Positions 41,631-49,961 of a DNA stretch of 64,000 bases are shown here, one piece after another. Position numbers and translations under genes: made by a program. Below the pieces are notes generated by a model that worked only from the letters and a program-made list of their open reading frames with translations, was not told where the DNA came from and made no database searches. The first letter of the stretch is position 1. Every line of letters starts with the position of its first letter. Source of the stretch: Streptomyces sp. HD (GTDB taxonomy: Bacteria; Actinomycetota; Actinomycetes; Streptomycetales; Streptomycetaceae); NCBI RefSeq assembly GCF_028369295.1, contig NZ_JAQMYP010000048.1, forward strand, positions 16,407-80,406. Reading direction: 5' to 3'.

Positions 41631-42000
41631 TCAGCCCGGCTGATCCAGTGCGGTGATGGCCTCCGTCAGCCACGCGCGTTCCGCCTCGCCCGTGGCCCGG
41701 GCGACCCGCAGCATGCCCTGCCGGAACAGGTCCGCTGCCTCCTCTGCCCGTACGGGCTTGCCGCCCTCGTAGAAGAAGCTCGTGGGCGCGGTGAGGAACT
41801 CCAGCCTGCGGCGCAGCACTTCGGCCTGCTCCCTGCGGTCCGGCAGGTGCCGTAGGAAGGACAGGACCGTGTTGAAGCGGACCTGGTCCGTGATCTCGAC
41901 CGCCTTGGGGTGCCGCAGGCGCTCCAGCAGGTCCTGGCGGCCCTCGGCGGTGAGCGACAGGATCCGGCGTGGGGCGGCAGTGCGCGGCCGTGCTGGTGCC
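41631..42000 (-). pseudogene. Truncated PadR-family regulator (C-terminal remnant)
   Basis: Translation of this minus frame gives about 120 residues matching the end of PadR regulators: the strand after the wing (RRILSLTAEGRQDLLERLRHP) and the long C-terminal dimerisation helices (VRFNTVLSFLRHLPDRREQ, LRRRLEFLTAPTSFFYEGG). The N-terminal winged helix is absent. The frame stays open to about 42330, inside the GT87 gene, but I find no ATG, GTG or TTG in it above the internal GTG at 41819. It appears to be a deleted regulator fused against the GT87 stop at 42010. The left-over GTG at 41819 could express only ~62 residues. Confidence 0.65.
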
Positions 42001-42009
42001 GCTGCGGCG

Positions 42010-43245
42010 TCAGGAGGGCGGCGACGTCTCCCTGGCGCGGGTCGCCTGAGCCGGTACGGGGAGCGGGGCGGTGCGGGGCACCGTCGAGCGCCAGAGCGCG
42101 CGGGCCGCGAGGAGCGTGGCGAGGACCAGCAGGCCGTTGCGCAGGAACAGGAGGGTGACGCCGAGGGCGTCGCTGGCGACGACGTGCGCGAACCAGACCG
42201 GGAACTCCAGGACCGTGACGAAGCACGCCGCCAGGACGAGCACGACGGGGAGCCGCATCCGGCTGCCGCGGAAGCACAGGCACACCGCCGCCAGGCCGAC
42301 CAGCCACACCATGTACTGCGGGCTGATCACCCGGCTGGTCGTCACGAACATCAGCACCGCCACGAAGGCCGCGTCCGCCAGCGTGTGCGACCCGAACCGC
42401 CTCGCCCGCAGCCGCCACAGCAACAGCCAGCCGAAGGCGAGCCCGCTCAGCACCAGGGCGGCCGTGCTGACGACGTCGACATACGGGCCGAGGAACTCCA
42501 CCGAGCCGTAGTTCAGCAGCACCTGGCCGTCCCAGCCGTACTGCCGGGCCACATGGAAGACCAGCGCGCCCAGCGACTCCACCTCGGTACCGCGGTCGCG
42601 CTGGAAGGTCAGGAAGGCGAAGGCGCCGGGCATGGCGAGGGCGAACACCGCCGCAAGCACGCCGGCGGTCAGCGCCGCCCAGCCCCAGGCGGCGCGCCTG
42701 CGGGCCGCGAGCAGGAGCAGCACCGGCCACCCCTTGAGCATCGCGCCGAAGGCCGTCAGCGCGCCCATCAGCCGGGGATGCCGGGCGCCCGCGAGCAGCG
42801 CGGCCACGGCTACGGCGGTGACCATCACGTCGTAGCGCGCGTACACGGTCGGGCCGAGCAGGGGTACGCCCGCCACCCACACCCAGGCCCCGCGCAGGGT
42901 GCGGCCCGGGCGCAGGCCGGCGTACAGCAGGAGCAGCAGGACGGCCAGGTCGGCGGCGAAGCAGAGGACGAAGAACGCCGACGGGTAGTCCAGCCAGAAC
43001 ACCAGCGCGGGGGAGAGGACCGGCAGGGCCGCGGCGGGCGGGTACTGCCAGGTGACGTCGTGCAGCGGGAAGGTCCCGGTGCGCAGCACCTCGTACCAGC
43101 CCTGGTAGATCGCCGACACGTCGCTGGTGACGTCCGGTCCGGGGAAGGCGTACACCTTGAACACGAAGAGCAGCAGGAGCGCCCTGGTCGGACACCAGAC
43201 CCCGAGCAGCCACGCCAGGGACCGCCGCCCGCCCGTCGTCTCCAC
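42010..43245 (-). CDS. GT87-family polyprenyl-phosphate-dependent mannosyltransferase-like membrane protein
   Basis: A 411-residue integral membrane glycosyltransferase of the GT-C/DUF2029 type with about ten helices. The first extracytoplasmic loop has the acidic residues expected for catalysis (PGPDVTSDVSAIYQGWY) and the family motif around WQYPPAAALPVLSP; LKGWPVLLLL and SPQYMVWLVGL are also typical. Mycobacterial relatives (Rv2181, PimE) add mannose to lipomannan or PIM from polyprenyl-phosphomannose. GTG 43245 follows AGGGGA closely; a GTG seven codons upstream (43266) is the alternative. The PimB-like GT4 gene is divergent 119 bases away, supporting a PIM/lipomannan role. Confidence 0.85.
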   Translation of the reverse strand: METTGGRRSLAWLLGVWCPTRALLLLFVFKVYAFPGPDVTSDVSAIYQGWYEVLRTGTFPLHDVTWQYPPAAALPVLSPALVFWLDYPSAFFVLCFAADLAVLLLLLYAGLRPGRTLRGAWVWVAGVPLLGPTVYARYDVMVTAVAVAALLAGARHPRLMGALTAFGAMLKGWPVLLLLAARRRAAWGWAALTAGVLAAVFALAMPGAFAFLTFQRDRGTEVESLGALVFHVARQYGWDGQVLLNYGSVEFLGPYVDVVSTAALVLSGLAFGWLLLWRLRARRFGSHTLADAAFVAVLMFVTTSRVISPQYMVWLVGLAAVCLCFRGSRMRLPVVLVLAACFVTVLEFPVWFAHVVASDALGVTLLFLRNGLLVLATLLAARALWRSTVPRTAPLPVPAQATRARETSPPS

Positions 43246-43364
43246 CGGATCCCCTGCCGTTCGCACACCGCCTGCATGGACATGATGTCCTGTCCAGCTG
43301 CGAGCAGGCCATAAGCGTGGCCGAGCCCCGGCTGTGAACGGCGGCTTCGATAAGGTCGGCGACG

Positions 43365-44507
43365 ATGCACAAGACCCTGATCGTGACCAACGACTTCCCG
43401 CCCCGCCCCGGCGGCATCCAGGCGTTCCTGCACAACATGGCGCTACGCCTCGACCCGGAGCGGCTGGTCGTCTACGCCTCCACCTGGAAGCGCGGCCACG
43501 AGGGCACCGAGGCCACCGCCGCCTTCGACGCCGAGCAGCCCTTCACCGTCGTACGGGACCGTACGACGATGCTGCTGCCGACGCCCGGGGCGACCCGGCG
43601 GGCGGTCGGCCTGCTGCGCGAGCACGGCTGCACATCGGTCTGGTTCGGCGCGGCGGCCCCGCTCGGCCTGATGGCCCCGGCACTGCGCAGGGCGGGCGCC
43701 GAGCGCCTCGTGGCCACGACCCACGGCCACGAGGCGGGCTGGGCACAGCTGCCCGCCTCCCGGCAGCTGCTGCGCCGGATCGGCGAGTCGACGGACACGA
43801 TCACCTACCTCGGCGAGTACACGCGCTCACGCATCGCCACCGCCCTGACGCCTCAGGCGGCCTCGCGGATGGTGCAGCTGCCGCCGGGTGTCGACGAGAA
43901 GACCTTCCACCCCGGGTCGGGCGGCGACGAGATCCGGGCCCGGCTGGGCCTGACCGACCGCCCGGTCGTCGTCTGCGTCTCCCGCCTGGTCCGCCGCAAG
44001 GGCCAGGACACCCTCATCCAGGCCATGCCCCGCATCCTGGCCGCCGAGCCGGACACCGTGCTGCTGATCGTCGGGGGCGGCCCCTACGAGCAGGACCTGC
44101 GGCGGCTGGCGCACGACACGGGCGTCACCGACTCGGTCCGCTTCACCGGCCCCGTGCCCTGGTCCGAGCTGCCCGCCCACTACGGCGCCGGCGACGTCTT
44201 CGCGATGCCGTGCCGGACCCGGCGGCGCGGCCTTGACGTGGAGGGCCTCGGCATCGTCTACCTGGAGGCCTCGGCGACGGGCCTGCCAGTCGTGGCCGGC
44301 GACTCGGGCGGCGCCCCGGACGCGGTGCTCGACGGAGAGACGGGCTGGGTGGTGAGGGGTGGCGCCCCGGAGGAGGCCGCCGACCGGATCGTCACGCTCC
44401 TGGGAGACGCCGAACTGCGCCGCAGGATGGGGGAGCGGGGCAGGGAATGGGTCGAGGAGAGGTGGCGCTGGGATTTGCTGGCAGAACATCTGAAGCAGTT
44501 GCTGTAG
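43365..44507 (+). CDS. GT4 glycosyltransferase, PimB-like
   Basis: A 380-residue GT-B glycosyltransferase. The N-terminal domain starts TLIVTNDFPPRPGGIQAFL with the acceptor-binding glycine loop, and the C-terminal domain has the donor-site RLVRRKGQDTLIQAM and the EX7E motif (EGLGIVYLEASATGLPVV). It resembles the mycobacterial mannosyltransferase PimB' (Rv2188c), which adds the second mannose to phosphatidylinositol monomannoside from GDP-mannose at the inner membrane face. Conserved neighbours (GT87, fadD, SRPBCC, NlpC/P60) support orthology. The ATG is at 43365. Confidence 0.85.
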   Translation: MHKTLIVTNDFPPRPGGIQAFLHNMALRLDPERLVVYASTWKRGHEGTEATAAFDAEQPFTVVRDRTTMLLPTPGATRRAVGLLREHGCTSVWFGAAAPLGLMAPALRRAGAERLVATTHGHEAGWAQLPASRQLLRRIGESTDTITYLGEYTRSRIATALTPQAASRMVQLPPGVDEKTFHPGSGGDEIRARLGLTDRPVVVCVSRLVRRKGQDTLIQAMPRILAAEPDTVLLIVGGGPYEQDLRRLAHDTGVTDSVRFTGPVPWSELPAHYGAGDVFAMPCRTRRRGLDVEGLGIVYLEASATGLPVVAGDSGGAPDAVLDGETGWVVRGGAPEEAADRIVTLLGDAELRRRMGERGREWVEERWRWDLLAEHLKQLL

Positions 44508-44530
44508 TACAACGCCCCGTCTTTTTCTTT

Positions 44531-44558
44531 AGGGGCGCGGGGAACTGCGCGACAAGCC
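44531..44558 (-). repeat. Dispersed 30-bp intergenic repeat, copy 5
   Basis: A minus-strand copy with GACAAGCC in place of GACCAGCC. It lies between the PimB-like gene and the cholesterol oxidase-like gene, just after a CTTTTTCTTT pyrimidine run. Confidence 0.85.
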
Positions 44559-44637
44559 ACACCCAACCCGCACCCGCCCACAACGAATACGCGGCACCCC
44601 ACTAGGCGGAACCCAATAATCCGCACATGCTGCGCAC

Positions 44638-46275
44638 ATGACATCAAACCTGATGCAGCGTCAGCTGACAAGACGTCAAATCCTCGGCATGGCTGCCCTG
44701 CAGACCGCAGCCACCCTCGGCTTCACCCGCATCGGCCTCAAGTCGGCCCACTCCGCCGAGCCCGACGCGGTCGAATCCGCCCCCGCCATGGTCATCGGCT
44801 CCGGCTACGGCGGCGCGGTCGCAGCCCTCCGCCTCGGCCAGGCAGGCATCCGTACGGTCGTCCTGGAGATGGGCCGCCTCTGGAACACCCCCGGCCCCGA
44901 CGGCAGGATCTTCTGCTCCACCGCCGCCCCCGACCGGCGCTCCATGTGGTTCCGCACCCGCACCGAGGCCCCGCTCGCCACCTTCCTGTGGCTGGACGTC
45001 GTCAACAAGGACATCCGCCCCTACCCGGGCGTCCTGGACCGCGTCCGCTACGCCGACATGTCCGTCTACGTCGGCCGAGGCGTCGGCGGCGGCTCCCTGG
45101 TCAACGGCGGCATGGCGGTCACCCCGCTCCAGTCCTACTTCGCCGAGCAGTTCCCCACCGTGGACACCGCGGAGATGTACGGCACGTACTTCCCGCGCGC
45201 CCGCTCCATGCTCGGCGTCAACACCATCGACCCCGCGTGGTTCGAGTCGACCGAGTGGTACCGCTTCACCCGGATCTCCCGCAAGCACGCCGCCAACGCA
45301 GGTCTGAAGACCACCTTCGTGCCCAACGTCTACGACTTCGACCACATGCGGCGCGAGGCCGCCGGAACGGCGACCAGGTCCGCGCTCGGCCAGGAGGTCA
45401 TCTACGGCAACAACCACGGCAAGCGCAGCCTCGACAAGACCTACCTCGCCTCCGCGCTCGGTACCGGGAACGTCACCATCCACACCCTGGAGCGGGTGAG
45501 GTCGATCAGCAGGGCCGCCGACGGGACGTACGTCCTGACCGTCGACCGGATCGACGACACCGGCACCGTCGTCGAGACCAAGGAGTACGGCTGCACGTAC
45601 CTCTTCCTCGGCGGCGGCAGCATCGGAACGACCGAACTCCTCGTCCGCGCCCGGGAGTCGGGCACCCTGCCCGCCCTGGACGCCAGTGTCGGCACCGGGT
45701 GGGGGACCAACGGCAACGTGATGCTCGGGCGGGCCAACCACCTGTGGGACACCGTCGGGGCGAACCAGTCGACCATGCCGGTCATGGGCATCGACGACTG
45801 GGCCAACACCGCCAACCCGGTCTTCGCCGAGATCGCGCCCCTGCCGACGGGACTGGAGCACTGGGTCAGCCTCTATCTGGCGATCACCAAGAACCCGGAG
45901 CGCGCGTCGTTCTCGTACGACTCGGGAAGCGGGGCCGTGCGGCTCGGGTGGAGCGCCGCGCAGAGTGCCGTGTCGGTCGGCATGGCGAAGAAGCTGTTCG
46001 ACCGGATCAACGCGGCGAACGCCACGATCTACCGGTACGACCTGTTCGGCTCCCCGAGCAAGGTCTTCGCCGACGACTTCACCTACCACCCGCTCGGCGG
46101 CTGTGTGCTGGGGCGGGCGACCGACAACTACGGCCGGGTGAAGGGGTATTCACGGCTCTACGTCACCGACGGCTCGCTCGTGCCCGGGTCGATCGGGGTG
46201 AACCCGTTCGTGACGATCACGGCGCTCGCCGAACGCACGATGGCGCGGGTCCTCGTGGAGGACACCGCGCCATAG
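44638..46275 (+). CDS. Secreted GMC-type flavin oxidase, cholesterol oxidase-like
   Basis: A 545-residue flavoenzyme. The N-terminus has a twin-arginine-type signal (TRRQILGMAALQTAATLGF). The FAD-binding motif is VIGSGYGGAVAALRLGQAG with Glu at the strand-2 end (VLEMGR), followed by GVGGGSLVNGGM. The triad expected for cholesterol oxidases can be matched: a Glu near FAEIAPLPTG, His in FTYHPLGGCVLG and Asn in SIGVNPFVTI. It should oxidise and isomerise 3-beta-hydroxysteroids with O2 after Tat export with folded FAD. The ATG at 44638 is chosen; ATG 44653 also works. No other steroid-catabolism genes are nearby, so the real substrate may be another sterol or alcohol. Confidence 0.88.
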   Translation: MTSNLMQRQLTRRQILGMAALQTAATLGFTRIGLKSAHSAEPDAVESAPAMVIGSGYGGAVAALRLGQAGIRTVVLEMGRLWNTPGPDGRIFCSTAAPDRRSMWFRTRTEAPLATFLWLDVVNKDIRPYPGVLDRVRYADMSVYVGRGVGGGSLVNGGMAVTPLQSYFAEQFPTVDTAEMYGTYFPRARSMLGVNTIDPAWFESTEWYRFTRISRKHAANAGLKTTFVPNVYDFDHMRREAAGTATRSALGQEVIYGNNHGKRSLDKTYLASALGTGNVTIHTLERVRSISRAADGTYVLTVDRIDDTGTVVETKEYGCTYLFLGGGSIGTTELLVRARESGTLPALDASVGTGWGTNGNVMLGRANHLWDTVGANQSTMPVMGIDDWANTANPVFAEIAPLPTGLEHWVSLYLAITKNPERASFSYDSGSGAVRLGWSAAQSAVSVGMAKKLFDRINAANATIYRYDLFGSPSKVFADDFTYHPLGGCVLGRATDNYGRVKGYSRLYVTDGSLVPGSIGVNPFVTITALAERTMARVLVEDTAP

Positions 46276-46299
46276 TCGTCGTACGAGTGGCTTGAGTGG

Positions 46300-48096
46300 C
46301 TACTTCTGGTAGATCGCCTCGATCTCGTCCGCGAAGTCCTTCGCCACGACGTTGCGCTTGAGCTTCAGCGACGGCGTCAGATGGCCCGACTCCTCCGTGA
46401 ACTGGGAGGACAGAATGCGGAACTTCCGCACCGATTCCGCCTTCGACACCGCGGCGTTACCGTCGTCGATCGCGGCCTGGACCGCCGCGTTCAGGTCCGC
46501 GTCCCCGGCCAGCGACGCCGCGGTGGAGCCCGCCGGCTTGCCGTGCTCGGCCGCCCAGCGGCCCAGGAACTCGTCGTCGATGGTGACCAGCGCGCCCACG
46601 AACGGCCGCCCGTCGCCCACCACCATGCACTCCGCGACCAGCGCGTGCGCACGGATACGGTCCTCGATCACGGCCGGCGCGACGTTCTTGCCGCCCGCGG
46701 TGACGATGATCTCCTTCTTGCGGCCGGTGATCCGAAGGTAGCCGTCCTCGTCGAGGGTGCCGATGTCACCGGTGTGGAACCAGCCGTCGGCCAGCGCCTC
46801 CTCGGTCGCGCCCGGGTTGTTCCAGTACTCCTTGAAGAGGTGCTCGCCGTGCAGCAGCACCTCCCCGTCGTCCGCGATCCGCACGACCGAGCCCGGCAGC
46901 GGCTGACCGACCGTGCCGATCTTCTGGCGGTCCCAGGGGTTGAACGCGGTGGCGGCACAGGACTCGGTCAGACCGTAGCCCTCCAGGACCGTGAAGCCGA
47001 TGCCGCGGAAGAAGTGGCCGAGGCGCTCGCCCAGCGGGGCGCCGCCGGAGATGGCGTACTCGCCGCGGCCGCCGAGCACCGCGCGCAGCTTGCTGTAGAC
47101 CAGCCTGTCGAAGACCTTGTGCTTGATCTTCAGGCCGACCGACGGGCCGGACGGGGTGTCCAGCGCCTTGCTGTAGGCGATCGCCGTGTCCGCCGCCTTG
47201 TCGAAGATCTTGCCCTTGCCGTCGGCCTGCGCCTTGGCGCGCGCCGAGTTGTAGACCTTCTCGAAGACCCGCGGCACACCCAGGATCAGCGTCGGGCGGA
47301 ACGCGGCCAGCTCGTCGGTGAGGTCCTTGATGTCCGGGACGGTGCCCAGCTTGATCGGTGCCATCATCGGAGCGATCTGCACCAGCCGGCCGAAGACGTG
47401 CGCCAGCGGCAGGAAGAGCAGCACGGAGCACTCGCCGGTGCGGAACAGCGGCCGCAGGCGCTCCACGATGTTCCCGCACTCGGCGAAGAAGCTGCGGTGG
47501 GTGAGGACACAGCCCTTGGGGCGCCCGGTGGTGCCGGACGTGTACACGATCGTCGCCGGGTCGTCGGCCTTCGCCAGCGAGCTGCGCTCCTCGACGGTGG
47601 CGTCGCTGATGTCCTGGCCCAGCCGGCCCAGCTCCTCGACACCGCCGGCCTCGATCTGCCAGACGTGTTTCAGCGCGGGCAGCCGGTCGCGCACCGACTC
47701 GACGGCGGCCGTGTGGTTGTCCAGCTCCGTGATCACCGCGGTGGCGCCCGAGTCACTGAGGATCCATTGCACCTGCTCCGGGGAACTGGTCTCGTACACC
47801 GGCACGGTGACCGCGCCGGCCGACCAGATCGCGAAGTCGAGCAGGGTCCACTCGTAGCGGGTGCGGGACATCAGGCCGACCCGGTCGCCCGGCCGGACCC
47901 CGGCGGCGACGAGCCCCTTCGCGGCCGCGCGCACCTCGGCGAGGAAAGCGGTGGCCGTCACGTCCTGCCAGGCGCCGCCCACCTTGCGGGCGATGACGGC
48001 GACGTCCGGGTGCTGCGCGGCGTTTCTGCGGACGATGTCGGTCAGATTGCCGTCCGCAGGGACCTCGTACAAAGCCGGAAGGCTGAACTCGCGCAA
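46300..48096 (-). CDS. fadD: Long-chain fatty acid-CoA ligase
   Basis: A 598-residue AMP-forming acyl-CoA synthetase (FadD15-like). Signature motifs: the P-loop-like YTSGTTGRPKG (about residue 190), FLPLAHVFGR, GYGLTE, the TGDIG loop and the hinge/A10 region GRKKEIIVTAGGKNVAP. It activates fatty acids to acyl-AMP and then acyl-CoA. The start is TTG at 48096, supported by AGGAG seven bases upstream and by the standard MREFSLPALYEVP beginning. It runs convergent to the cholesterol oxidase-like gene (24 bases). A long imperfect palindrome at 48170-48204 upstream could be an operator. Confidence 0.95.
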   Translation of the reverse strand: MREFSLPALYEVPADGNLTDIVRRNAAQHPDVAVIARKVGGAWQDVTATAFLAEVRAAAKGLVAAGVRPGDRVGLMSRTRYEWTLLDFAIWSAGAVTVPVYETSSPEQVQWILSDSGATAVITELDNHTAAVESVRDRLPALKHVWQIEAGGVEELGRLGQDISDATVEERSSLAKADDPATIVYTSGTTGRPKGCVLTHRSFFAECGNIVERLRPLFRTGECSVLLFLPLAHVFGRLVQIAPMMAPIKLGTVPDIKDLTDELAAFRPTLILGVPRVFEKVYNSARAKAQADGKGKIFDKAADTAIAYSKALDTPSGPSVGLKIKHKVFDRLVYSKLRAVLGGRGEYAISGGAPLGERLGHFFRGIGFTVLEGYGLTESCAATAFNPWDRQKIGTVGQPLPGSVVRIADDGEVLLHGEHLFKEYWNNPGATEEALADGWFHTGDIGTLDEDGYLRITGRKKEIIVTAGGKNVAPAVIEDRIRAHALVAECMVVGDGRPFVGALVTIDDEFLGRWAAEHGKPAGSTAASLAGDADLNAAVQAAIDDGNAAVSKAESVRKFRILSSQFTEESGHLTPSLKLKRNVVAKDFADEIEAIYQK

Positions 48097-48169
48097 GACT
48101 GCTGCTCCTCATAGGGCGCCGGCGCCACGACGTTGTGCGATGCGACGGTGCGGTCCAAGGCTCGGGCAA

Positions 48170-48204
48170 GTGCTCTTGGATTCACATGTTGAAATCCAGA
48201 GCAC
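48170..48204. promoter_or_regulatory. Operator-like inverted repeat upstream of fadD
   Basis: GTGCTC (48170-48175) and TGGATT (48177-48182) pair with AATCCA (48193-48198) and GAGCAC (48199-48204), leaving one bulged T and a loop containing TTCA/TGAA-like half sites. It is 74 bases upstream of the fadD TTG in the 296-base divergent gap, which otherwise holds no gene. Confidence 0.55.
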
Positions 48205-48392
48205 GACTGGACCGACCGGACGTTACCCGCCGGTATGGCTTCTTCGACAGGGGGTCCCGGCGAGATGTTCGCTGCGTCACACGGATTGCTGCTTCTTCGC
48301 GCACAGTAGTCGAGCGGTCTGACGACTGGCCAGTAACCATCGGTCCCGCCGCCACTGTTCACGTTTGCCGCACACGCCTACCCTTGATCGTC

Positions 48393-49190
48393 ATGGCACC
48401 GACACCGAGGGGAAACCGCAGGACACGCGTCCACGTGGTCAGCGATGTACACGGCAACGTCCGCGACCTGGCCAGGGCCGGCGAGGGCGCCGACGCCCTG
48501 ATCTGCCTGGGCGACCTGGTGCTCTTCCTGGACTACGCCGACCACTCGCGCGGCATCTTCCCCGACCTGTTCGGCGTGGAGAACGCCGACCGCATCGTCG
48601 AGCTGCGCACCGCCCGGCGCTTCGAGGAGGCGCGGGAGTTCGGGGCGCGACTGTGGGCCGGGATCGGCTCGGACCGGCGCGCGGTGATCGAGAAGGCGGT
48701 GCGCAAGCAGTACGCCGAGATGTTCGCGGCGTTCCCGACACCGACGTACGCCACCTACGGCAATGTCGACATGCCGCCCCTGTGGCCGGAGTACGCCGGG
48801 CCGGGGACGACGGTGCTGGACGGGGAGCGGGTGGAGATCGGCGGCTGGACCTTCGGCTTCGTGGGCGGCGGCCTGCGCACCCCGATGCGCACCCCCTACG
48901 AGATCAGTGACGAGGAGTACGCGGCGAAGATCGAGGCCGTGGGCGAGGTGGACGTGCTGTGCACCCACATCCCGCCGGAGGTTCCGGAGTTGGTGTACGA
49001 CACGGTGGCGCGGCGTTTCGAACGGGGGAGCCGGGCACTGCTGGAGGCGATTCGCCGTACTCGCCCTCGCTACTCCCTTTTCGGTCATGTCCATCAGCCG
49101 CTGGTCCGGCGGATGCGGATCGGGGCGACGGAGTGCGTGAACGTGGGGCACTTCGCGGGATCCGGGCAGCCATGGGCGCTGGAATGGTGA
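48393..49190 (+). CDS. Calcineurin-like metallophosphoesterase
   Basis: A 265-residue phosphoesterase. The dimetal motifs are present: VVSDVHGN (DxH), LGDLVLF (GD), ATYGNVDMPP in place of the usual GNHD, CTHIPPEV and FGHVHQP (GHxH). It may act on nucleotides, phosphoproteins or phospholipid-type esters. The ATG at 48393 has no ribosome binding site; TACCCT nine bases before it could be a -10 box, so the mRNA may be leaderless. It is divergent from fadD and about 200 bases before the SRPBCC gene. Confidence 0.85.
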   Translation: MAPTPRGNRRTRVHVVSDVHGNVRDLARAGEGADALICLGDLVLFLDYADHSRGIFPDLFGVENADRIVELRTARRFEEAREFGARLWAGIGSDRRAVIEKAVRKQYAEMFAAFPTPTYATYGNVDMPPLWPEYAGPGTTVLDGERVEIGGWTFGFVGGGLRTPMRTPYEISDEEYAAKIEAVGEVDVLCTHIPPEVPELVYDTVARRFERGSRALLEAIRRTRPRYSLFGHVHQPLVRRMRIGATECVNVGHFAGSGQPWALEW

Positions 49191-49390
49191 GCGGGTCCGG
49201 GGCCGGTGAGGGGCCCTGAGGGGGTCCGTTCGAGGGGACGGCGGGGGTCCGGCGGGGGTCCCGTGGGCGGTTTCGCGACGACGGCGCAGGTGGGGGTGAA
49301 TGCGGCCGGTCGGACGCGCGGTAGCCTTCACGCTGCACACGCGTGCGCATCACGACTTCTTAGCGGCCCGCATCTGGAGGAGCCCCGGCG

Positions 49391-49831
49391 ATGGCGGAAC
49401 ACACCAGTTCGAGCATCACGATCGAGGCGGCACCGGCCGACGTCATGGGGGTGATCGCCGACTTCGCCCGTTACCCGGACTGGACCGGTGAGGTGAAGGA
49501 GGCGGAGGTGCTCAAGACCGACGCCGAGGGCCGCGCCGAGCAGGTCCGCCTCGTCATGGACGCCGGCGCGATCAAGGACGACCAGGTGCTGGGGTACACC
49601 TGGACCGGCGAGCACGAGGTGTCCTGGACGCTGGTGAAGTCCCAGATGCTGCGGTCGCTCGACGGCTCGTACCTTCTCAAACCGGCCGGGGCGGGTGCGA
49701 CCGAGGTCACCTACCGGCTGACGGTCGACGTCAAGATCCCGATGCTGGGGATGATCAAGCGCAAGGCCGAGAAGGTCATCATCGACCGGGCGCTGGCGGG
49801 CCTGAAGAAGCGGGTGGAGTCGGACCGGTAG
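49391..49831 (+). CDS. SRPBCC (polyketide cyclase/START-like) protein
   Basis: A 146-residue protein with the helix-grip fold pattern of the SRPBCC superfamily (IEAAPADVMGVIADFARYPDWTG at the start, a long C-terminal helix KRKAEKVIIDRALAGLKKRVE). It has a hydrophobic cavity fold for lipid or aromatic ligands; no catalytic residues are evident. The mycobacterial counterpart in the same neighbourhood is TB16.3 (Rv2185c). GGAGGAG precedes the ATG at a normal distance. It is followed by an ArsA-like ATPase gene. Confidence 0.9.
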   Translation: MAEHTSSSITIEAAPADVMGVIADFARYPDWTGEVKEAEVLKTDAEGRAEQVRLVMDAGAIKDDQVLGYTWTGEHEVSWTLVKSQMLRSLDGSYLLKPAGAGATEVTYRLTVDVKIPMLGMIKRKAEKVIIDRALAGLKKRVESDR

Positions 49832-49880
49832 GGGGCTCGCCGCAGGAGTGCCTGCGCGAGCCCGGGTGCGGGTGCGCCGT

Positions 49881-49940
49881 GGCTGGTCGCGCCCACGCGG
49901 CGGAGCCGCACATCGACACAGCCCCGCGCCCCTTGGGGCG
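49881..49940 (+). repeat. Longer variant of the dispersed intergenic repeat
   Basis: The ends match the 30-bp repeat (GGCTGGTCGCGC at the left, CCCCGCGCCCCT at the right), but the centre carries a GCGGCGGAGCCGC palindrome and ATCGACACA instead of AGTT. It is between the SRPBCC and ArsA-like genes. Confidence 0.7.
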
Positions 49941-49961
49941 TCTCGGTTACCGTTCACCCCT

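Noticed and set aside
41666..43438. 590-codon minus frame over the GT87 and PadR-remnant region
   Set aside because: It is out of frame with both; its composition is Arg/Gly/Pro-rich with no domain.
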